Source of the DNA: Prostheceraeus crozeri
Taxonomy: Eukaryota; Platyhelminthes; Polycladida; Euryleptidae
Length of the DNA: 64,000 nucleotides
Reading direction: 5' to 3'
Assembly (NCBI GenBank): GCA_907163375.1
Contig: CAJQUW010002196.1
Coordinates: forward strand, 62,001 to 126,000
Shown: positions 36,159 through 47,790 of the stretch, piece after piece
How positions within the stretch are numbered: the stretch's first letter is position 1
How the letters are laid out: every line of letters begins with the position of its first letter
The notes under the pieces: model-generated
Told to the model about the DNA's origin: nothing
Database searches by the model: none
What the model saw: the letters and a program-made list of their open reading frames with translations, nothing else
Translations under genes and position numbers: made by a program

Positions 36159-36548
36159 TTGTTGTGTAGGCGCTATGTTGCAGCAAAGATGGAAACCGGC
36201 CCGAATGCAGGAATGCCACAATCCCATACCAATGGCAACTCCCTGTATGCTGGGCAAGGCTATTTAACCTTTCAAAGTTATCAATCAATATATGCCTACA
36301 AGAAATCCAATCAAACTTATTTAGGTCTTGTTACTGCCAGCATATGTCTATGGACGAATCTTCAACACGTAATAATATTATCACTTATACTAGGCTTAAT
36401 AACATATCAAGCGCGTTGCTCAGATGAAAAGGCAGTAATGATTGACTCGGTGCGAATGCGTTTCACTGATCGGAATAACTGGGCCTTTTTTGGTTATCAG
36501 GAAATTTATGTAAGCTCAGGCCAAGTAATAAGTATGCGGTACGATTAG
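36159..36548 (+). CDS. hypothetical 129-codon open frame
   Basis: The frame starts MLCRRYVAAKMETGPNAG and continues MPQSHTNGNSLYAGQG. It has a hydrophobic stretch near residues 65-85 (HVIILSLILGLITY) and ends RFTDRNNWAFFGYQEIYVSS and a short tail. An acceptor-like TTGTTGTGTAG lies at its 5' end. Both ends look protein-like; the middle resembles random AT-rich translation with a possible single membrane segment. No family is recognised. It could be an exon, a fossil or chance. Confidence 0.3.
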   Translation: MLCRRYVAAKMETGPNAGMPQSHTNGNSLYAGQGYLTFQSYQSIYAYKKSNQTYLGLVTASICLWTNLQHVIILSLILGLITYQARCSDEKAVMIDSVRMRFTDRNNWAFFGYQEIYVSSGQVISMRYD

Positions 36549-36808
36549 CCAAATTTGCCATAACGGTGTGGATTTGTATGAATGTTAGGATCTAGTCGAT
36601 TAATTAAAATAAGCATGCTATATGTGTTTGGCATCATCTTCACTTTCTCATTATGTGGACAAACATGCCATTGATTTTTGTATTGTGTCAACACTCCAAA
36701 TTACGCTTATTTAATAAGACCTATGCAACGCTGAAGTAAATTTAATGGGTAAATTGCTTGAATATTGACTAATAAGTATTTAATAGATTTTTGGATTACT
36801 TTAGTATA

Positions 36809-36849
36809 GCAATCAATACTAAAAAAAAAAAAAAAAAAGCAATCAATAC
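36809..36849. mobile_element. poly(A)-only insertion with 11-bp direct repeats
   Basis: GCAATCAATAC occurs at 36809-36819 and again at 36839-36849. Between them lie a T and 18 consecutive A (36821-36838). A poly(A) run between perfect direct repeats is what target-primed reverse transcription leaves when the insertion is cut short almost to its tail. Replication slippage is the alternative. Confidence 0.6.
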
Positions 36850-38107
36850 AAAAAGTATGTATCTCTTGTTTGTTACACAGTCAACAGAAATCTATTATTA
36901 GCTACATGTATTATGAACAATTCAAATTTACATACTGATAGCGTATTTTTACAATTTGAGAAAGGCTTTAGTTGAAGTACGAGTATTAAATTTCATTGTT
37001 TTATAAATTTCCAATTCAAATTGAACTGATAATGAAAGACTTGAATGTTTGTAACGATTTTAATATAATAATCGCATGTTTAACTGAACCTTAATAACGA
37101 CTGTTTCTAAGTCAAGGACTACAAGTGCAATTTCTCAAATAAGACGGGAACGGAATTATACCGGTATGGCCGGTCCGATTTTCCATACCGTACCGGCACC
37201 GATATACCGACGACCGGTTACATATCTGGTGTCCCATGAGTAAATCATATGTAGCAACTGTGTGCAAACCCGTTAGTGTTATTTAAGAGTGGTAGGCTTA
37301 TGTTGTACTATTGTATGAAAAGTATTTCTATTCATTGAATTCGTTTTCCTGAAATTCAGGTGACCATTGGCAACTGCTATTTCAAGTCGGCTAAAAATTC
37401 ATCTTACTTCATATTTGCAACGGAAATCAATTATATTTTCACTATTTTAAGAAGTTCAAAGGAGGTGAAATTAGCATTGCTTTCACCTTTCTCTCCGCTA
37501 TCTCTTCACATACAAGGGTTCCTGCGTTTAATAAAACATGAGTATACTTATTGAAGTAAACAAATACATATCATACTACATGTATATTGAATCAATTCAC
37601 TTATTGCTTGTAGCAGTTGATAGTTTGAAGGCACACAATGTTTAATGTCCGATGGTCAAGCAGCCGATATATTAAGTGAGTTTTTCTCAGCTCCTAATCA
37701 CTTGTGTTCCTAACCACTCTTAAGGCTGAGTTTATCCCAAAACCACTTGTGCTCCTACATTACAGTGTATGTTTTATTTTGACAACCTGAGCATACCTTG
37801 TTTCAAAACATTATTATTTTACAGTTTGTTTATCCATTCAAGGGTTAAGCAATAACTAACTACAACATTACACACGTATTTTCTGTCTCAAAGAGGCCTT
37901 TCCAGTCCCCTATGATTTTATATCACAATCGAACGACACGTATAAAAATTCTTCCATCCATAGGCATTGCATGGGGGAAGTTGAGTGGTATAAGTCTACC
38001 CTGACTTAATTTAGTATTACTACGGCGCTCAGTAGGTTCTCAAAAAATGCCTCTGATATCGACAAACTCTATTTCTGAGAATTTATGGTATCTATAGGCT
38101 TTTCTTA

Positions 38108-38347
38108 GGGGCTGTTCATTAACTAAAATTCTGCCGGCAGAATACTAAACCAATTTAATCTTCTGCCGGCAAATAGTTTTGAACGACAATGTAATACCGA
38201 AACCGACTGAAAATTCTGCCGATTTATTCTACCGGCAGAATTTTCAGTCGGTTTCGGTATTATACTGTCGTTCAAAAACTATTTTCTGGCAGAAAATTAA
38301 ATTGGTTTAATATTCAGCCGGCAGAATTTTAGTTAATGAACAGTCCC
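38108..38347. mobile_element. Harbinger-like foldback MITE
   Basis: A 240-bp element with TTA on each side (38105-38107 and 38348-38350). The ends start GGGGCTGTTCATTAAC and, on the other strand, GGGACTGTTCATTAAC. The arms pair along almost the whole length, about 110 bases each, with few mismatches, so the element can fold into one long hairpin. A 3-bp TTA target duplication and a GGG...CTGTT start fit PIF/Harbinger-type MITEs. The palindromic word CTGCCGGCAG or close variants recur about five times inside. It has no coding capacity. Confidence 0.75.
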
Positions 38348-38350
38348 TTA

Positions 38351-41300
38351 GTGATGATGTTTTATGAAATAACCATGGTACTTGCAACATAATTAATGGC
38401 TACTTAATTCAGTTTTGCTCACGGGTAGAGTTAAGTCAATACTTGAATGGGCAGATCAAACCCTTTAATGATTCTTCTCTCATGACATGCTCATCCTTTG
38501 ATTTTGAAAATACATCGATTTCTCTCAACAACCTGAATGAAAAGAAAATGGCGTCGATGGATGTCGTCGAACTCTTTGTGAATGTTCCAGTCATTGAAGC
38601 AATCATCTTATTTAAATTATACGCGCATCCAAATCCTTCATTCCCAAAAATATCAAATATGTTATGATTAAATTATTGCTTCTTTGCACAACCCTTACTT
38701 CACCTAATCGGAATAACAATAATAATTGTAGCCTTATAGGCAAGCTGATAAGTAGTCATAAGCAGCGACGCAAATGGAATGTAAAATTAATACATTTGCT
38801 TGTATTTGTAGATTATTGATACATTCCAGAGTGTCACAAAAAGCGGAAATTATGTGACATCTACCATTTCTTACTATACTGAAACAACCATCATGGAATG
38901 TTATAATTTGCGTGCATATTTGAATTTAATGAAGCTATCTGCAAGTAGATAGTATTAGACTTTCTATGGTATTGTTAATTTCTGCTATTTATGGTGACAA
39001 GATGAACTTAAACTGCAAAATGAATGTCTCCACGAGAAAGAGCATGGCTGCATGATTTCATGAGATCTTCATCTTGAACAGTTATTATGAAATCTGACAA
39101 AAGTGAGTGTTCGAATTATAAGACGCTGTAGTAAGAAAGCTCCTTTAACATGTAAAAATGAGAGGCACTACAGGACGGAATATACGCGATTTGTCTATCC
39201 ACAGCTGTTTGATGACATTCGAAGCACTGATTTCGATTTTTTCCCATTGCAAGAAAAAGCCCGAGGCAAATGTGGTCAAGCCACATAGTTTAAAGTAATG
39301 GAGAGGTAGACAATGGGCAAAAATTGCCATTCTGTTTCATGCATGTTTTTCCGACTTGTTATTATTGAAATCACTGACCTGTGAACAGACGTTCTCAGTA
39401 AATGGAGGTCGCACTACTCGTAAATAGTGCACCAGCACCAGGAAAAACACTGAAAGGTAAAAGTCAACTTGGCAGGATGTATTTCGTAAAATTTGTTTCA
39501 ATCGTGAATGCACATAACCTATTATCCCAAATGTTTGCATTGCATTAATTTGAAATTTACGAGCCATGTTGTCAGCATATTTTTCCGCTTGGGAAGCTAT
39601 TTATATTATGACTGTACCGTAAAAGTAAAGTGTTTTAAGTAAATGCTCAGAATGATAATATTATCATGCACTTCGCAAATATTCAAATACCTATCTTTTA
39701 TGTTTTGCTATTTAATGTCTAGAGTATCTAACAGATGAATAAGCAACAAAACAGATATTTATAATGAATTTTTAATATAATGATTTATTTGCAGTGACGC
39801 AATACATACGGAGTATGTGAATGGTTGGAAGTGGCCGATTCTTATGTTGACCAATTATCTTTCTATGAGAAGATCAGTTTCCCATAATATTTCATTGTAA
39901 ATATCACTGTTTTGTAAGCCGAAACATAAAGCGGAGGTTCGTCATACGTTTCAGCAGGATTTGATTGTTCAGATGGCGCTAAGCATGATTAGGATCTTCA
40001 TCATAGTTTGATGCTTTGAAACCAGTGCTCATTCGAGAATAGGCATAAAATCCATCCTCAACAGTAGTGTATTTTACATCGGCCCTAATAGACTCCATTG
40101 AACTAATTATAGAAAATATCTAAGAAATGAATAAAAAGCTGAATCAAAGTAAAGAACTTTGGGTGGGATGACATTCATATTTTCATTATTATAGATTGTG
40201 AAGTACAAACTTGCAAGGCCTAATGAACATAGCAATTAAGTAAAAGTGACATATTATTTATTCGGGACATTATCAGTTTCCAGTCCAGTTCATCCATATG
40301 TCTACATATCACATGCACAGCGATGCTTCTTCGACTTGACTCAGCTATTCATTTGATTCTTGTTTATTTATAATTCTCAATTTCTGTAGAAATATTATCG
40401 ACAGTGACGCTTCAGCAACATATCTCAAATTAAAACCCTAAACTTGCGATAATTGCCACTAGGGTGATTGATTGCTTTGACATGACAATTACGACATGCG
40501 TTAATTAGTTTTAGAATGAATTTTATATTTATTGCCGTTAATTACCGTGTTCATCAATACTAAATTTACGGAAAATTATTTCAAACTGATAGATTAGGTA
40601 ATTCAAATGAGTAAAATTTATCCACTGTCCACTAACAATGAAGTGATAAGCTACAGAAAAAAAGCTATTGAATTCCCTAAAAGACGAATTCACGATCTTG
40701 TTTTAGAGTGGATCATGCTTCCATCCATGTTCCATCCAGCAACATGCCAAAATACAGTATATTTTGGTATCCATCGCATGTGTTTGATAGTGAGCGTTTT
40801 GTAGTGTGAGAATGCATTGCTGTACATTGGTTTGATATCTCGTGGATTCTGAACATTAATGACATGAAATCAGAGGACTACCAGTACTTAATCGCATCAA
40901 GGCACCATAATCACCACAATATGACGCTTGTAGTGGGGAAGGGGTACTACCGTGATAATCTTCCATTATGCATGCGTAGTCTACAAGTTCTGTACTTTAT
41001 TCAGATTCTCGAATTCAACACATTCCACTAAAAATAATGAAAACTGTGCAAGTAGGTAAGCAAGAACTACATGTATTTCTGATATAAATTTTGCGTTTGC
41101 ACGGTATCAGATTTATTATGCACACCTGCTGGGGACATTATGTTGTATTTCAGATATAGCATATTTCATAAATATAGTAGTTGCTCCTTCTAGACACCTG
41201 CATGCACGTAGAGTTCATCAATACAATTGATGGGAACGTCATTTCAAAGACCATCGGATTAATATATAATATAAACAGAAATTTTATAGAAAAACTTTAA

Positions 41301-44300
41301 AACTGTGGTCAGAATTACAGTGGACAAAGTTTTCGCAATGAAGGGAGTGGGTAGCAGTGAATTGCATGACTAAAACAAGGATTTGAAGTCGGGTGCAATT
41401 CTGTATGCATGATTGGAGTTCGGATATTCTATTCTCTAAGCTTAAAGGCTGTTGATATTTGAATAATTTTGCACTGTAAGATGCTTGCAAGTATCGCAAG
41501 TTGTTTCAGAAGTGTTTTGATTAAAGGAGCATGGAAATACTAGGCACAACGTTTCAAGACACCTACATGAACATAAAAAGTTGAATGTCTGTAGTGAAAT
41601 GTAGGCGTGTGCCATAGTATAAAGATCAGATTCCTTCAGTGATTTCTACCAGCAAGATTTACCGGTACATAGTCGAAATGTTATTTCTCGTATCTGAACG
41701 TCGATTGCTGCATGTCGTGAATGCATGATTATATCAATAAAATCAATGATTTTTACATCGCTCCATCACTAACTTTCGAAACAATAAATGCAGAAAATAT
41801 TGCAATCTCTAATTTGGTGGTCTGTCAATAAAGTCACTTGCAGAACTTACTTTTGCTTCAAATTGACTAGCAAGCTGACTAATGGTGGGTGATAAGAACA
41901 GTACAGTATATGTGACTAACATTTGAAACCATTGCATCATATCATGTCAATATAGCAGCTTGATTTGAATTTTGGTTTCATTGAAAATTGCGAAATGACG
42001 AATGCCAAATTCTTTCTAGATTTTTTGAAGAAGATTTCATTGCTCTGACGGTTTCCTTAGCAACGTCACTGATGATTTTGTCAGATGATTTTTAATGATT
42101 TCAAATGCATCAAATTTTTTTCTAACAAGCTCCTGAATTAATTGATTCCAAAATTATGCAACAAAATTTAGCAATTATGTGTTCTAGAATCATGCAACAA
42201 AATGTAATAACAAAAAAATCAATTCTTATAACATCGTATCAATTTAATTACAAAATTGAAAATTTATTTGTAACGGAATAGTTCTTAATTGGTGAAATTC
42301 AGTCATTAGATGTTTTTCAAGGGATATAAACACGAAAGAGATGGAAGAAGAGAGCCATCTTATCCTCTTATCCCACCGTGTTTTTCTGATCAAATTCCTG
42401 TTCACGTGCCTTCACTCATGACTCATGACAATAAGAATTCAGTCAAGAAAACACATAAAATGAACTTATCAGCCGCTAACTATTCATCCCATAATTTTGA
42501 TAGATCAAGTTTTGTGGGCTATTGCTTTATTCACCCGCACCATGTGAAGCTTGTAGATTTAGATGTACCTACACTCATACATATATGCCCATTTCATCAC
42601 ACAAATGTATTTTATAAACCACTTTACTTTGCTAGATCTTCTTGGACATATTAAAATTCTTGATCATTTATTTTAATCAATGAGAAAATACTCTGGAGTA
42701 AAGAAAATCAGAACTGTATGCGCGGGTTGTACAACGGTATGAAGGAACAACAATATTCAATGTCTTATAGTGACTCTTTTCACAAATTCAAGCTTTAGAA
42801 AAACTTTATCAACATACGAAACTAAAATAGTGATTAGAAGATAAAGTTGCAGATAAGATAGGCCTACCTGCCAGGATTTCTGACTTTTAGCACTTAGTCT
42901 GCAATCTTCACAGGTGGGCCTCAGCTGATACTGATAAAAAACTGTTTTGTCAAAATATTTAAGGAAAGTGTTTGCTCAGATTAAGTGACAGTTCAGTCAC
43001 CACTCACTTACATGTAGAATGGATGCTACAATTATTGTTCCAAAATGAACATGAGACGGTGATTGGATAAATTTTTAAAATGTACATGTAAATCCCATGA
43101 ATCTTGAAAACCAGTGAAGGAACAACGTCACGTCATTTGGAAAACTTTGGCTGCTGGTCACCTAGTCAAGGGCACCATTCGGTGACCCGTCTTTTCTAGT
43201 TTTGGGTTTTTAATTGCACTTGTAGACACGTTGTGAAGCTAGAGTGAATTATCCATTGTTACACTAAGTCTTAACTTGTAAATCACAATAATGTGATAAG
43301 CAATAAATCATTGTTCAAGAGCGAGAAATAAGTACAGTTTTAGCGCTTATAAGCAGCTTATTGTACGATTAGGGGAGCAGCCTACAAGTCATATTATCAC
43401 TTGTCGGCATGGTTGCGAATGAGGCGCCATGAGGATGTGAATTCCTCAAAGCCAATAATGTCTGAGAAATAATGCATGTCTGAGAAATGACTGAAAATAC
43501 CTATTTATTCATTTTAAACAATGCATTTCTACGTAACTTGCAGACATTTTCTGTGATTTCGATTAAAATGCATTACTTTTCAACAAAAGTAATATAGTCA
43601 AATTTTATTTCGCTTCAATTGTAGAATCGTTAGATTGCTATTCGAGAGGCAACTTCTATCCAGTTAAAAGAAAAATCATTGCATGTAGTTCTACCGAATA
43701 ATGCTAAGAGTGGCTGTTGTCAGTTTGTTAAACTTCGCATCAGAAGCAGGAATTGAACAAAATTCGGTCCATTTGGAACTATTTCATGAGCTGTTGGAAC
43801 GGATACACTTACGATTATGCTTAAAACACCATGTTTATTGAAATGCTTTAAAACACAAAACAGTTTCAATAAACATGTTATTTGTATTACTTAATGCTCT
43901 CATTTTGAGACGTTTTCTTAAAACGTCCAACCTATTGAATGAGTTGACAACATCACGGATAGTATTGATAGACACAATAAGAGAACCGCTAGCAGTAATT
44001 TCTGATGCGCAGAAATAGAATTTAGCACTTCTTGGGTTGGTCTACGCGGATAGAATTTCACTCTATCTGCTTTCCTTTTGTTGTCATGATAACTTTTCTT
44101 TCAGAAAGTTTTCTAAAAATTTAAGGAATGCGAAGTTGTTCACCGCGACCGCACATGCCCCTGAACAAACAAAACCCCCAGTCATTCCATTGACTAGACT
44201 TCTCCCAGGGTTGTATCCGGCGTTATAGAACTTGCACTGACGTTGAATGTCCATCTCGATCACTGTAGATGTCAGCTGTTCCTGGCATCACATCATTGGG

Positions 44301-44530
44301 AAACTCGGTCATAATGCTTGGGCTATTCAAGTCGGTGATTTCATTGATAGCACCGATCTATTGCAGATTGAAACGCGGCTGTATCTCAACGACCGACAAT
44401 TGATTCACAAGGAGGAATGAAGGACCTCCCTCATCAGTCTACCAACCGAAATCTGACCCGATTCATTCTCCTACTAACAAAAAGTGCCGTCTTGTTGATA
44501 ATTGTTATGCTGATCTATAATTATTTATTC
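38351..44530. other. unassigned AT-rich DNA
   Basis: No gene is recognised. A 114-codon plus frame at 42310-42654 (MFFKGYKHERDGRREPSYP and following) has no recognisable domain. A GC-richer stretch at 44.13-44.42 kb reads WAIQVGDFIDSTDLLQIETR in one plus frame and may be a decayed coding fragment. A 14-bp inverted repeat lies at 43830-43877. Confidence 0.5.
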
Positions 44531-44534
44531 TCTG

Positions 44535-44734
44535 AAGGTTCATTCACACCAGACGCGGCGCGTCCTCACGCGTCAGGATTTTCGTTCAGAACGTTAATAA
44601 ACCCATGGACTGTTCACAAAGAGACACGCGGGACGGCGCCACGTCCGGTGTATAGGTTTATTAAGGCTCTGAACGAAAATTCTGGACGCGTGAGGACGCG
44701 CCGCGCCGTCCCGCATCCTGTGTGAATGGACCTT
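44535..44734. mobile_element. GC-rich foldback MITE, unclassified
   Basis: A 200-bp GC-rich block in AT-rich DNA. Its arms begin AAGGTTCATTCACAC and, on the other strand, AAGGTCCATTCACAC, and continue as an inverted repeat through GCGGCGCGTCCTCACGCGTC and TTTTCGTTCAGA to AATAAACC, about 70-80 bases per arm with one small insertion. CpG is dense. No clear target duplication was found, so the superfamily is not assigned. An open frame of 102 codons across it is a by-product. Confidence 0.7.
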
Positions 44735-44735
44735 T

Positions 44736-46620
44736 GGACAGTTTTCTGAAAACTTTGGAGAATCATGCTGCGTTATATTGCGTCCACGTGCTTGAATTAA
44801 GGCAATTGTAAATTCGGAATAAATTTTAGTTGATCATAGAATCATTACTTATATTTATATTCATTATATTATATATACTGCATTATTTCATTATTATATA
44901 TTATCGCATGCAATATCTTTATATTATTTTCGTAATACCATATGCAATAATTTCATTATTACATCAAGTACTTATATTTCGTCTTGGCGGGAAAAATTCA
45001 ATGGATCATAAAAACATAAAATGATAAAAGAAACATGAAATGATCTCAAATACCAATAAAACACACAACAGTTGACACCTACTAAGATCATTATGATATC
45101 TAAACTTATTTTGTTATTATTACATCATAGTTATGCTAAACGACATCGAAAATGCAGAACGAGTGAAGCGAGCTTTAAATTTTAAATGAGTGTCAGCATT
45201 GCCATTGCTGAATATGGAAATTATTATTAAACCAGATGACATCAATGAATCTGGCCATGGGTTTACAGACATGTGCAGCAAAGATTTCCATGAAATGAAC
45301 ATTCTTATCAAAGAAGTATAACTCATCGGCGATAATTAGCTGAAGGTGATATTAAAAGTAATGTTAAATATCTAATGGTAAACGTTTTTATTTAATTCAT
45401 TCATTGCTAAAATCTATGTTGATTATTTAACGTTGAAAATGTTGAATTTTCATTTACTTTGACCAGATATACGGACGTAGACATATTCAACAATAGCTTT
45501 TGTGATTGAGAGTTTGGTCAAATGTCTTAAGAAACCACTACAATGAGAAATTTTCAAAGAATCAAAAACATGTCCTTTAAAACTGTGCTTTATATCAAGC
45601 AATATTTTTTGAGTCCTAGTTACATTTGGCGATTTTTCACTTTTTCATTGATTGTGAAGTCTGCCTATAAATTGCCATATACATGCTGCACGCAGGCCTG
45701 CCAACGTATACTATAATACGGTACTTATAGTCTACAGAATATCAACCTATATTATTCAGCAAATATGACCGCAATGAAGGTGACAACTCGAAGAAAGGAA
45801 AATGAAGATTTCAGGTCACGCGGTCATAGAAACGTGACCCTTTCATCAGTGTGATTAGCCCTTAACCTCTAGAAATGTTCTCTGGCCGCCACTGCCAATT
45901 CCTTCAATCTGAGATAAGTTTAATACTTTGAAGCTATAAAACACACAAGCGAAAAACAAACCAATTTTCCATTAAAAGAATTATCAGGAAGGAGTAAGTG
46001 ATGTCTTTATTGAAAAAGATGCGTTTAAATAGAGACAATATCCCATTTATGCATCGCAGTCAAATAGAAAATGTAATGATCGCAAGGTAAATTTGATCCT
46101 CTTTGCTAGCGTCTGAAAAAATCTTCAAAATTGCCCTTGCGATTTACGATGGAGGTCAAACGCTAGATCAAAGGAAGCCGCGAAGGAAAGAGAATAAATA
46201 CGGAAAAAATCTTGTATATTCTATTGCTTTTCATGATCACTAACTAACGGTGCAAGCGCAGTACTTAACTTAAGTACATGAAATGAAAAAAAAGTGTATT
46301 ACTCTACACATCCAAATTAGTCAAAGCTCAAAACAATACAATTTCTAAAAAGTGAAAATCCTCATGTTAATCTACTTCTGACTGCCTTCCTCCTGATAGT
46401 ATAAGAAGGATCAATTTCTAATGAAGTAAGAAGCTTGTTTGCTATAGTTAAATTGATCAATTGAAAATAAATTATAAAGGGGACTTTGATGTATTTTCGC
46501 TATTTTTAAGAATCGCTGAACCGATGATCCCTTATTTTAAGTGGTCATCGCACATGAGCCGGGTGATCAAAAATGTTATGCTTGTAACAATTTTGCAAGG
46601 TAGGTTACCCAAAGCCCCGA
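44736..46620. other. mostly unassigned; exon-like patch near 45.13-45.35 kb
   Basis: At 45133-45189 the plus strand reads MLNDIENAERVKRALNFK then TGA, after an acceptor-like CATCATAG. A second open patch in the same frame includes IKPDDINESGHGFTDMCSKD. The text is protein-like but broken by a stop, so it may be a pseudogene or a mobile-element remnant. Nothing else is recognised. Confidence 0.3.
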
Positions 46621-46631
46621 AAACAAATCTG

Positions 46632-46800
46632 CTACACTGCTCCAACTACCCATGACGTGCACCGCACGTCATCGGGTCTCAATAGGTTAATGCCAATGCC
46701 CACCACTTTGAACATCTCTCTTTCTCCCACTTCTTTATTGAGTGCATGTGCAAATGCTTCTAGAAGTTCAGCAGGTCCACATCCTTGGCATATGGGACAC
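46632..46800 (-). CDS. candidate exon, unknown gene
   Basis: Minus strand: after the acceptor-like ATGTATGTCAG at 46801 the frame reads CPICQGCGPAELLEAFAHAL, then NKEVGEREMFKVVGIGINLL and RPDDVRCTSW. A possible donor GTAGTT follows at 46649; otherwise the frame runs to TAG at 46632-46634. The CxxCxxC start is zinc-ribbon-like, but no pairing half is present. The residue content is clearly protein-like. A 9-bp inverted repeat (46652-46672) overlaps the 3' end. I do not recognise the family; a mobile-element origin is possible. Confidence 0.35.
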
Positions 46801-47559
46801 CTGACATACATCTATGCAGTTATTTCTATGGCCATAGATAAGAACTATTCTTTCATTACTACCCTCATCTTCATTACAAGAAATGAAGATGGTTCCTCGC
46901 AACCATATTTTTGTTTTTCACTTTTTGTGCGGAGAATATATCAACTGCTCATGCCCATGTAAATTCATCATTTTGACAGTGATTCTGTATGTAACGCTGC
47001 ATTTCAATTGAATCAATAGAAGCATGGGAGACATGTATAGGGGGTCCACTGGACCTCCCCCAGCAAAAATATTTTACTATCAGATAAAAAATGATTTCGT
47101 GCATGTGCACAAAGATGCATAATGAGCGAGATTCATTTATTCCTTGTTTAATTCATGCTGGTGTATGTGCGTTGTGTTAGAAGATCACAAAATGCGAATG
47201 CTATGCTTTCGCACGTGGTCGCGCATGACTGGTCGGCCTATGAGAACAACTCAGCATAAGTCAATGTTCAAGATAAAAGCTATCATTGCATTCTTAGTTC
47301 AACACTAAAAACAAATCCTTGACAAAAATTTCACAACAGTAATTGATGCGTTTGAGATCTCCACAACTGTTTTAAAAGTCTAAAAATGCAGCAATCATGA
47401 CTCTCTGTAGGCCTATTAACAACAGGGATGGATAAATTTGAAACAACGGCCACACATGTAAGAGTTCTTCTGCACCGAATAAATCTATTTCATTGAAATC
47501 AACCATCTATACTTTGATGAGACAATTAGGAATATGGTCTTTAGATCGAACGACCTCTG

Positions 47560-47790
47560 CTCGTCCTTCCGTTATAGATTGACCTGCAGTCGCATAAAGA
47601 TCGATGAGATCGACAGATACTCCCTTTTCTACCGAAGGTACGAGTACATGGATGACACTTTTGCTATTCTGCGAGACATGACTGACGCCATCAGATTGCT
47701 CGAGAAATTTAATTCATTTCATCCCAATCTTGAGTTTACCATCGAACATGAAGTGAATAATAATCTCCCTTCCTAGATGGTCGTGTTCTC
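47560..47790 (+). mobile_element. Penelope-like element, reverse transcriptase fragment
   Basis: The plus frame has YMDDTFAILRDMTDAIRLLE, then KFNSFHPNLEFTIEHE and NNNLPS. This is the catalytic block of Penelope-like reverse transcriptases (Y-x-DDTF, a leucine-rich helix, N-x-x-HP-x-(L/I)-x-FT-x-E-x-E, LPFLD). Only this block is recognisable. No GIY-YIG domain or terminal repeats were found near it. The copy is a short broken remnant, and belongs to a different lineage from the one at 52.2 kb. Confidence 0.7.
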
